From the NCBI GenBank assembly GCA_024235035.1, contig JACKNE010000008.1, positions 186,001-250,000 on the forward strand: DNA of 64,000 nt. The letters run 5' to 3'. This DNA comes from Gammaproteobacteria bacterium. GTDB taxonomy: Bacteria > Pseudomonadota > Gammaproteobacteria > Competibacterales > Competibacteraceae. Positions within the stretch are counted from its first letter, which is position 1, and each line of letters opens with the position of its first letter. Shown here piece after piece: positions 1 to 7,029 of the stretch. Position numbers and translations under genes: made by a program. A model generated the notes under the pieces. The model did not search any database and had not been told where the DNA came from. It saw only the letters and a list, made by a program, of their open reading frames with translations.

Positions 1-140
1 GCCAGTTCATAGTCGGCGTGTCGCTCGATTCGAGGTTGGCGTTGAACTGACAACGGCAACGCGCTGCTTTCAATAATGCACCGTTTTCAATCTATTTTGG
101 TTCTTCGATGGTTCTTGTGGAATGGATGCTGCAATCGATA
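1..140. other. window edge, no assignable gene
   Basis: No gene can be supported here. Two short plus-strand frames run off the left edge and stop within 80 bases (one after about 15 codons, one after about 24), so the tail of an upstream gene could be present, but neither tail is recognisable. Confidence 0.3.
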
Positions 141-262
141 GCGCGCCTGTCGGGCAACGCGACGCTTATGCCCGACCTACGGTGTGGGTTCCATAAGAAT
201 CCTCGAAGAGTAAATTTTAAGCAATCGGTAGGTCGGGCACAGGACGTGCCCGACAGGCGCGC
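141..262. repeat. REP-like inverted repeat pair upstream of ssb
   Basis: The stretch at 141-180 (GCGCGCCTGTCGGGCA at its left end, TGCCCGACCTAC at its right end) is repeated in inverted orientation at 228-262. Each arm also contains an internal GTCGGGCA/TGCCCGAC palindrome, the layout of gammaproteobacterial REP/BIME elements. In addition a 35-bp direct repeat that begins CTACGGTGTGGG and ends CGAAGAGT occurs at 177-211 and again at 262-296. The second copy ends 41 bases before the ssb start codon, so the repeat lies in or near the ssb leader. Confidence 0.7.
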
Positions 263-337
263 TACGGTGTGGGTTCCATAAGAATCCTCGAAGAGTCTCT
301 ATTTTCTGGTTTTACGTCAATTTTAAGGGGTAAAAAA

Positions 338-823
338 ATGGCCAGCGTCAACAAAGTCATCCTGATCGGCAATCTAGGCAAGGATCCGGAAGTCCGCTAC
401 ATGCCTAGCGGCAAAGCGGTCGCTAATGTGACTATCGCCACCAGCGAAAGCTGGAAAGATCGGAATACCGGTGAAAAACAAGAACGCACCGAGTGGCACA
501 ACCTGGTTTTCTATAGCCCGCTGGCGGAGATCGTTGGACAGTATTTACGCAAAGGTTCGTCAATCTTCGTGGAAGGACGTCTGCAAACTCGCAAATGGCA
601 AGACAAGAACACGGGACAGGATCGTTACACAACCGAAATTATCGCTAATGAAATGAAGATGCTAGGTGCGAAAAACGATCGCACCGGAGGCAGCACGCCA
701 TTCCAGCCGGACAGTTTTGAGGAAGGAGCCGCACCGACTACGCCGCGATCGCCAGCTCCGGCGCGACCGCCAGCTTCGACGCAGACCGGGCCGGGCAGCT
801 TCGACGATGATATTCCATTCTGA
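338..823 (+). CDS. ssb: single-stranded DNA-binding protein
   Basis: Encodes a 161-residue SSB, which coats single-stranded DNA during replication, recombination and repair. The N-terminal OB fold is typical (NKVILIGNLGKDPEVRYMPSG near residues 5-25, then a conserved TEWHNLVFYSPLAEIVGQYL segment). A Pro/Ala-rich flexible linker follows, and the protein ends in the acidic tip DDDIPF that recruits partner proteins. A longer frame is open from 269, but the ATG at 338 follows an AAGGGG ribosome-binding site at 325-330 and gives the family's normal N-terminus, so it is preferred. The upstream frame would read through the REP-like repeat. Confidence 0.97.
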   Translation: MASVNKVILIGNLGKDPEVRYMPSGKAVANVTIATSESWKDRNTGEKQERTEWHNLVFYSPLAEIVGQYLRKGSSIFVEGRLQTRKWQDKNTGQDRYTTEIIANEMKMLGAKNDRTGGSTPFQPDSFEEGAAPTTPRSPAPARPPASTQTGPGSFDDDIPF

Positions 824-834
824 GCCGCCCCTCT

Positions 835-1215
835 TCAATAGTTAACCCACGTCCCGCCTCGACACCCTTGCCGATTCGTCCAACCATCACGGTTGCCATT
901 CAGCCAGGGATTGGAAGCGCGCGGGCGGCGCGGCGGAGGCCGGTTTTCACCGCTATTGCCTCCTTGAAGGTGTGTGCCCTGGTCGCTGCTGTTGATCCAG
1001 TGTCCTCCACTGCCACTGCCGTTGAGCCAGGCCCCATCGGTAGGGCAATCATTCCAATTGACGGCTCGCGCAAGATTCGTCGCCATCGCCCCGATGCCGA
1101 GTACGCTCGTCATCACCACCGGCGACCATTTTCCCAAACTCCATAGAAATTGACGTCGTTTCAGCGCCTCTGGCGCATCCACGCAAGCACGATCAAGATC
1201 ATCGTCGGTCTTCAT
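835..1215 (-). CDS. short twin-arginine-type peptide with W-x-N repeats
   Basis: Unrecognised 126-residue protein. Seen: a KRRQFLWSLGKW motif at residues 19-30, a hydrophobic segment at about 32-49 and an A-R-A cleavage-like site at 49-51, together resembling a Tat signal or a RiPP leader. The rest is Gly/Asn/Arg-rich with W-x-N at 63-65, 73-75, 104-106, 112-114 and 123-125, the last next to the C-terminus, plus W54-N55. Known: radical-SAM three-residue-cyclophane RiPPs (triceptides) are cross-linked at aromatic-x-x motifs, W-x-N among them. Inferred: it may be a precursor of that type, or an exported Trp/Asn-repeat peptide. No radical-SAM gene lies within the window near it. It starts 4 bases after the stop of the upstream coiled-coil gene, so the two are probably co-translated. 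Confidence 0.6.
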   Translation of the reverse strand: MKTDDDLDRACVDAPEALKRRQFLWSLGKWSPVVMTSVLGIGAMATNLARAVNWNDCPTDGAWLNGSGSGGHWINSSDQGTHLQGGNSGENRPPPRRPRASNPWLNGNRDGWTNRQGCRGGTWVNY

Positions 1216-1219
1216 TTCG

Positions 1220-1687
1220 TCACCAATCGACTTTAGGGTTGCGTTGATCCTGCCGCTGAAGTTGCTTTACCGATTGCATCTTATAATCCTGCAACTGCTG
1301 TTCAATCCACGCTTTATCCACTTTCTGGGTTTGTAGCCGCTGCATCTCCTCCTTGAGTTGTGCGTTATCGCTTTGACAACGCTCCACGGTTTTTTTCAAA
1401 GGCTCCAGATCCTGGAAGAGAGGCTTGAGATCCGCCTTCAATAAAAACCCTTGTTGAGCGTCAGCTTGCCATGTTTGCAATGTTTTTAATTCAAGACGAA
1501 TTTGCGCGATGTCCTGACGATCGACAGCGCCTTGCCGCCAGCGATACCAAAGCGCACCATGAATCACCAGACTCAACGCTAGTAGGATCAGGCCAGCCCA
1601 GAACAACCAATGCCTATCCGTTGGCGGCGCGGTCAGTATCGGCCCGGTCGTCGTCGGGAAATGAAGATTGGATTCAAGATCGGTCAT
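1220..1687 (-). CDS. membrane-anchored coiled-coil protein, unknown
   Basis: Unrecognised protein of 155 residues. It has a polar N-terminus of about 28 residues, one transmembrane helix (LFWAGLILLALSLVIHGALW), and then a charged, Gln/Leu/Lys-rich region to the C-terminus that reads as coiled coil. The ATG at 1687 is chosen because GGGAG lies about nine bases upstream; a TTG two codons further upstream is less well placed. It is the first gene of a two-gene unit with the W-x-N peptide gene, separated by 4 bases. The topology (cytoplasmic N-terminus, long periplasmic or cytoplasmic coil) suggests a structural or scaffolding role, but no function can be assigned. Confidence 0.6.
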   Translation of the reverse strand: MTDLESNLHFPTTTGPILTAPPTDRHWLFWAGLILLALSLVIHGALWYRWRQGAVDRQDIAQIRLELKTLQTWQADAQQGFLLKADLKPLFQDLEPLKKTVERCQSDNAQLKEEMQRLQTQKVDKAWIEQQLQDYKMQSVKQLQRQDQRNPKVDW

Positions 1688-1984
1688 CGGCAATCACTCC
1701 CACAGCTCACTCTGGTGGAGCAGCACTGGCTCGGTCGGAAAAGGCCTCATTACCAACGCGGCGCAACGGTCAAGCTGAAGACTCAGTCCAGCCGACGGTT
1801 AAGGATGCGTAAAAGACCTAAACGAATCGATATGCGAATCTGATATACAGGATAATTCCTAACTGGAAGTTTGCAGCCTATGTGACACCACCGTTGAACG
1901 CACGCTCATCGGTGACTGCTATCATTAGTATTGTATACATGAAACTTAGAATCCGTCCGCAGAGCCGAAAATCAAAGTACCGTT

Positions 1985-3214
1985 ATGCATAATCTGCTTT
2001 TTCTCGTCCACCGCATTCCCTTTCCACCCAATAAGGGTGACAAGGTACGCTCCTTCCATCTGCTACGCTATCTAGCCCAGCATTATCGGATCTGGCTGGG
2101 CGCCTTCGTGGACGACCCGGATGATTGGCGACATATCGATGAAGTCCGCCGATTCTGCACCGATGTCTACTGTGTGCCGCTGGATCAGCGGCAAGCTAAG
2201 CTATGGAGCCTGCGTGGTTTGGCCACTGGCGAGCCGCTAACCCTACCCTATTACCGTCATGCCGGCTTGCAATCCTGGGTTGATCGCGTGCTTGAAACGC
2301 AAAAGATCGAGCGAATCCTCACCTTTTCCTCGCCGATGGCGCAGTACGTGCGCCGTCCCCCGCATGACCGCCTGCGGCGCGTGATGGATTTCGTCGATGT
2401 GGACTCGGCTAAATGGGCGCAATATGCTGATGAAAAACCGTGGCCATTGAGTTGGATCTACCGCCGTGAACACCAGCGCCTGTTGCGATTCGAGCAAACC
2501 GTGGCGCGAGAATTTGCCGCTAGCGTCTTCGTCACTGCCGAAGAAGCCGCGCTGTTTCGCCGGTTGTCGCCGAGCATTCCTGCGGAACAGGTGATCGCTG
2601 TGACGAACGGTGTGGATACCGATTACTTCGATCCTAATCGGGAGTATCCAAATCCCTATTCAGCGCAGGAACGGGTTCTGGTCTTCACCGGCGCGATGGA
2701 TTACTGGGCGAATGTGGATGCAGTCGACTGGTTTGCCCGAACAGTGTTCCCTGAAATCCATCATGCCGCGCCGGATAGCCAGTTTTACATCGTCGGGGCG
2801 CGACCGACCGCGGCGGTGCAGCAGTTGGCGACTCTACCCGGTGTCCACATCACCGGAACGGTGCCGGATGTGCGGCCCTATATCACCCATGCCTGGTTTT
2901 CGGTGGCGCCGCTGCGGATTGCCCGTGGTGTACAAAACAAGGTGCTGGAAGCGATGGCGATGGCCAAAGCGGTACTGGCGACTTCGGCAGCAATCGAGGG
3001 AATTGGGCCATCGGAGGGAGAGAGTGAAAATCTGGATTTAGAGGGGCTTTTGGTGGCCGATGATTCTGCTCAACTGGTGCAACAGGCGTTGATGCTGCTG
3101 GCGGACAGTGCGGAAACGAAGCGGTGCGGTCACAGCGGCCGGAAATGGGTATTGCGCCATTATGACTGGGATCGCAACCTGAGTCGAATTTTGCCTTTGT
3201 TGGATAATTGCTAA
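1985..3214 (+). CDS. XrtA/PEP-CTERM-associated sugar transferase (GT-B)
   Basis: A 409-residue GT-B glycosyltransferase. The N-terminus (LLFLVHRIPFPPNKGDKVRS) and the whole length match the TIGR03087-type sugar transferases found in exosortase A/EpsH1 exopolysaccharide loci. The C-terminal nucleotide-sugar half contains a VFTGAMDYWANVDAV segment at about 237-251, then IVGARP, and an ARGVQNKVLEAMAMAKAVLA donor-binding motif near 312. Predicted role: transfer of a sugar from a nucleotide or lipid-linked donor during assembly of the exopolysaccharide repeat unit, on the cytoplasmic side of the membrane. It is followed 94 bases later by a polysaccharide deacetylase on the same strand. Donor and acceptor cannot be read from the sequence. 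Confidence 0.85.
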   Translation: MHNLLFLVHRIPFPPNKGDKVRSFHLLRYLAQHYRIWLGAFVDDPDDWRHIDEVRRFCTDVYCVPLDQRQAKLWSLRGLATGEPLTLPYYRHAGLQSWVDRVLETQKIERILTFSSPMAQYVRRPPHDRLRRVMDFVDVDSAKWAQYADEKPWPLSWIYRREHQRLLRFEQTVAREFAASVFVTAEEAALFRRLSPSIPAEQVIAVTNGVDTDYFDPNREYPNPYSAQERVLVFTGAMDYWANVDAVDWFARTVFPEIHHAAPDSQFYIVGARPTAAVQQLATLPGVHITGTVPDVRPYITHAWFSVAPLRIARGVQNKVLEAMAMAKAVLATSAAIEGIGPSEGESENLDLEGLLVADDSAQLVQQALMLLADSAETKRCGHSGRKWVLRHYDWDRNLSRILPLLDNC

Positions 3215-3308
3215 AAACACTGACTTCTGGGAAGCGTGAAAATGATGCACCTCCTACCCTCCTCCCGTTTGGTCCTGATCTCAAGACGGTATTATCAAAG
3301 GTAATCGC

Positions 3309-4271
3309 ATGTTATTGCACGCGGCACTTACGCTGGTCTCCCCCGCAGGACGACAAGCCGGTCTTTCCATTCTGATTTTTCATCGAGTGCTCCCGAAACC
3401 TGATCCATTGCTGCCGGGAGAAGTCGACGCCCAATGCTTTGACATCCTGATGGGTTGGGTCAAGGATTGGTTTAATGTTTTGCCGTTGACGGAAGCCGTT
3501 GAACGCCTCCAGCGGTGCAGTTTGCCAACGCGTGCGGCCACCATCACTTTTGATGACGGATATGCCGATAACCATGATGTAGCGTTGCCGATCCTGCAAC
3601 AACATAGCTTACCCGCGACTTTCTTCATCGCCGCCGGCTTTCTGGACGGTGGACGGATGTTCAACGACACCGTCATTGAAACCGTGCGTCGCTGTGCGCA
3701 ACCCAATTTGGACTTAACTCAACTCGGTCTAGGCCGATATGATGTGCATTCCATTCCAGCAAAGCACCAAGCTATCCCAGCATTATTGAGCCAGATCAAG
3801 TATCAACCGTTGGCGCAACGGCTGGACACGGTTAACGGCATGGCTGAAATTGCTCAGGTTACCTTACCGGATGACCTGATGATGACCGCACAACAAGTGA
3901 AAGCGTTGCATGAGGCAGGCATGGGGATCGGCGCGCACACCATGCACCATCCGATTCTCGCCCGTCTGGAGCAGAGTGAAGCCGAGCAGGAAATCGCTAC
4001 CAGCCGGGAATACCTACAAGCGCTGCTTGGCCAATCGGTCACCTTGTTTGCCTACCCCAACGGCAAACCGGAGACCGATTATCGACGCGAGCACGTCGAG
4101 ATCGCACAGCGACTAGGATTCAAGGCGGCCGTTTCTACAGCTTGGGGCGTAGCACAGAGTGACAGTGATCTTTTCCAGTTACCGCGCTTCACGCCGTGGG
4201 AACGTCAGCACTGGCGATTTGGCCTAAGCCTGTTGCGGAATTATGCTAGAAAACCAGCAACTTGCGCGTAA
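3309..4271 (+). CDS. polysaccharide deacetylase family protein
   Basis: A 320-residue NodB/CE4-type deacetylase. Visible motifs are SILIFHRVL near residue 20, the metal-binding TFDDGYADN at 80-88, GIGAHTMHHP near 205-214 (metal-ligand histidines) and LFAYPNGKP near 240. There is no convincing signal peptide; the N-terminus is only mildly hydrophobic. The expected reaction is removal of acetyl groups from amino sugars in the polysaccharide or its lipid-linked precursor. It follows the XrtA-type sugar transferase and probably shares its transcript. Substrate is inferred from context only. Confidence 0.85.
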   Translation: MLLHAALTLVSPAGRQAGLSILIFHRVLPKPDPLLPGEVDAQCFDILMGWVKDWFNVLPLTEAVERLQRCSLPTRAATITFDDGYADNHDVALPILQQHSLPATFFIAAGFLDGGRMFNDTVIETVRRCAQPNLDLTQLGLGRYDVHSIPAKHQAIPALLSQIKYQPLAQRLDTVNGMAEIAQVTLPDDLMMTAQQVKALHEAGMGIGAHTMHHPILARLEQSEAEQEIATSREYLQALLGQSVTLFAYPNGKPETDYRREHVEIAQRLGFKAAVSTAWGVAQSDSDLFQLPRFTPWERQHWRFGLSLLRNYARKPATCA

Positions 4272-4308
4272 GCTTATAAGGTGAATTGCTCTATGTTAGC
4301 GGCTTGCT

Positions 4309-5700
4309 TTATACCACCACCTCTTCATCATCAAGGACCCCAACCACATCATTCACCCGGCAGATCACATGTCGGTACTTACCATTGGCTTCAGAGGGAA
4401 TATGCGCAACGCTCTCGACAGACACCCCAACCGGGGCGCCAAGGCGTTCCTGAAATGCGTGCACCAAGCGCTGCTCTACCGCCTTATCCAGCAACCGGTT
4501 TTCTAGGGATAGCAGCAACCGTACCTGAGTACGGGTTTCCTGAATAATCTGGTAGGCCCGTAGACCTGCCAATTCCCGCAACAGATGGTTGAATGCACTG
4601 CCGTGTATCCAAGCGCCATTCATCGCAATGAGGCCATCATTGGCGCGACCGACAATCGCTTTCAGCAGCGGTAAACCCCGGCCACAGCTGCAGGGGTTTG
4701 GATCCAGAATGCCGCGATCCCCGGTGCGGTAACGAATGAAAGGAAATTCTGGGCTACTAAGATTGGTGATCAGGATCTCGCCTTCCTCTCCAGCAGGTAA
4801 CACCCGCTCCGCTTCATCCACGATCTCAACGATGATCATCTCAGCGGTAATGTGCAGGCCACTAGACGGACACTCTCGGGCGATGAACCCGGCGTCTCGG
4901 GCACCGTATTCGTTGGCCACCTGGCAACCGAAGACCATGCTGATGATCTCACGCCATTCGGGCCGCAAAACTTCAGAAGTGGTGAAAGCTACACGCAACC
5001 CCAGATTATGCATGGCAAGATCTCGGGTGCGGGCATGCCAAGCCAGGCGCGCCAGGGCAGAAGGATAGCCAAACAATTGACGCGGACGAAAACGGCGCAT
5101 GGACGCCAAGATATCATCGAGTCGCTGCTCAGTAAGGTCGTGTGTGGGAACCAGACGGGAACGAAATAAGCGATCGCGCCAAACGCGTACTCGATCTTGA
5201 GCACCGGCCTCGATCCTTGAGCCCCACACGACGACCTCTGGATCGCCAATGTCCACATCCCACCAGCGCGTGGCTCGCCATTTAGCAGCGATGTCGCAAC
5301 TAATCCGGTGACGACTCAACCAGAAACGCAATGGCTCACCAGAGGAGCCACTAGTCCGCATAGCCACCAGATCGGTAGCACCCTCGGTTCGCCATTCGTC
5401 TTGATGGGCACGAATGACCGCTTTGTCGATGATCGGAAGTTTTGCTAAGTCAGCCAAACCTTGAAACTGATTGGCATCGAGACCCTGTTCTTGGAACCAC
5501 ACGTGGTAGTAGGGTATGCGCTGCGAGACCTGCTGAAGCAACGCTTGAAGCCGCCGGACTTGCAAGATCTGGATACGTTCGGGCGACCACCATTGGCTTT
5601 GTTCAAGGTCACGTCGCACGCGAACAGTGTCGTGGCCTTTGAGGCGTTCGTGCAGGGGAAATAGAATGCTTGAGGCAAGCCTAGTGTACAAATCGCTCAT
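4309..5700 (-). CDS. CapK/PaaK-like adenylate-forming enzyme
   Basis: A 463-residue member of the phenylacetate-CoA ligase/CapK group of adenylate-forming enzymes, often found in capsule and exopolysaccharide loci. Seen: MRTSGSSGEPLRFWLSRHRI (phosphate-binding loop, SSGTTG equivalent), NEYGARDAGFIARECP (adenine/aromatic region), and PFIRYRTGDRGIL with the conserved Asp. The family activates a carboxylate with ATP; the acyl group and acceptor here are unknown. The chosen ATG at 5700 overlaps the TGA of the upstream GT4 gene by one base (TGATG), implying translational coupling. An in-frame start at 5757 would lie inside the GT4 gene and is less likely. Confidence 0.82.
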   Translation of the reverse strand: MSDLYTRLASSILFPLHERLKGHDTVRVRRDLEQSQWWSPERIQILQVRRLQALLQQVSQRIPYYHVWFQEQGLDANQFQGLADLAKLPIIDKAVIRAHQDEWRTEGATDLVAMRTSGSSGEPLRFWLSRHRISCDIAAKWRATRWWDVDIGDPEVVVWGSRIEAGAQDRVRVWRDRLFRSRLVPTHDLTEQRLDDILASMRRFRPRQLFGYPSALARLAWHARTRDLAMHNLGLRVAFTTSEVLRPEWREIISMVFGCQVANEYGARDAGFIARECPSSGLHITAEMIIVEIVDEAERVLPAGEEGEILITNLSSPEFPFIRYRTGDRGILDPNPCSCGRGLPLLKAIVGRANDGLIAMNGAWIHGSAFNHLLRELAGLRAYQIIQETRTQVRLLLSLENRLLDKAVEQRLVHAFQERLGAPVGVSVESVAHIPSEANGKYRHVICRVNDVVGVLDDEEVVV

Positions 5701-6818
5701 CAAGAATAGGCCTTGTCCAGCTTGACGCGAGCCAAATCCTGGTAAAGAGCCATCCATAGAGGCTTCACTTGGGTCCAGGAAAAGCGTTCTACTGAATCTC
5801 TTCCAGCGTTTATCAATTTCTCCATCTGCCCTGGCGCCTCAAGCAACCTTACAACAGCGGACGCCATAGCATCTGAATCGCCCGGCGGCACAAGCACTGC
5901 GTCTTCACCATCCCGCACCAGATGAGGAACCCCGCCAACGTCAGTACTGACGACCGCAACACCGCTTGCCCACGCCTCCAACACCGAATTGGGCATGTTG
6001 TCAACACGACTTGGGTTGAGCATGATTTGTGCGTTGGCGTAAAGTTCGCTCATGGCCTGCAACTCCAGACGACCTGAAAATCTCACTGCATCTGTTAGTC
6101 CCAATTGGGCTGACTCCGCTTCAAGGTTCGTGCGTTCTGGACCAGAGCCGGCGATGGTCAGCCGGGCATTGGGCCAGCGTTCGTAAATCTGTCGAAAAGC
6201 CTTGAGCGCCGTAGAGATATCGTAAATAGCTTCCAGATTGCGCGTCACGATCAGATGAGGGCTTGCCAAGATCGGAGGACGGACCATTGAGTTGGCGGCT
6301 GCCTTGAAACGATCCAAGTCGACGATGTTCGGAACGATCATCGCAGGTAAGCTGTATCGCTTGAACAGTTCCGCTAGAAAGGTGGATGGAACGGCAATAA
6401 TCTTGGCTTGGCGCATAATGGGCAAGACGATCCACGCTTGTCGTTGCATAAAAGCGCCGGCGTTACCTCCCCGGTAGTTGATAATGACCGGAACGCCTTG
6501 TAGCCTGGAGATAATAATGGCTGGCACTGCAAACAAGTGCCAAGCCCAGCCAGAGTTAGCCATGATATGAGCCACATCGGCGTGGGACAACGCTCGCCAT
6601 AGGCGCACTAGATAGGGAAGTAAACGGAAGATGGCGCGCGCGCCAGGCAGGCGACCAATCCATTGCGGGTGATACGGCGAATTGACCTGTACAAGTTCGA
6701 CGATAATCTTTTCCTGCTCAAGCAATCGCGCCAATTGGCGGGTCTGGTTAGCCATTCCACCGGAGGGCGGAGGGAGTGGCCCGACCAGGGCAATATGAAG
6801 GGGTTCACTAGCTTTCAT
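5700..6818 (-). CDS. GT4-family glycosyltransferase
   Basis: A 372-residue GT-B glycosyltransferase. The N-terminus is IALVGPLPPPSGGMANQTRQL, typical of GT4 acceptor-binding domains. The C-terminal half has RFSGRLELQAMSELYANAQIMLNPSRVDNMPNSVLEAWASGVAVVSTDVGG, containing the NSVLEAWASG (EX7E-type) donor-binding segment. The ATG at 6818 is preferred because the family N-terminus begins there; the frame remains open to 6869. It is the first gene of a two-gene minus-strand unit with the CapK-like enzyme and diverges from the 798-residue gene starting at 7030. It presumably adds a sugar to the lipid-linked repeat unit. Confidence 0.88.
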   Translation of the reverse strand: MKASEPLHIALVGPLPPPSGGMANQTRQLARLLEQEKIIVELVQVNSPYHPQWIGRLPGARAIFRLLPYLVRLWRALSHADVAHIMANSGWAWHLFAVPAIIISRLQGVPVIINYRGGNAGAFMQRQAWIVLPIMRQAKIIAVPSTFLAELFKRYSLPAMIVPNIVDLDRFKAAANSMVRPPILASPHLIVTRNLEAIYDISTALKAFRQIYERWPNARLTIAGSGPERTNLEAESAQLGLTDAVRFSGRLELQAMSELYANAQIMLNPSRVDNMPNSVLEAWASGVAVVSTDVGGVPHLVRDGEDAVLVPPGDSDAMASAVVRLLEAPGQMEKLINAGRDSVERFSWTQVKPLWMALYQDLARVKLDKAYS

Positions 6819-7029
6819 ACAAACCATTCCAAAGCGAATCATAGGTGTTCGTTCCGGATTGGAGAACACTTGGCGACAGGGCGGTGACTAAAGTAACGCC
6901 GATCCGCGACGCCGGCATTGCAGCACCGGCCAAGACAGGGGCATATAACGTAATGCTCCAAAGTGTATCGGAGATTGTAGTCCACGACACCCCTTATATT
7001 CGACTGAGCACGATCAAAAGCCTATTTGT

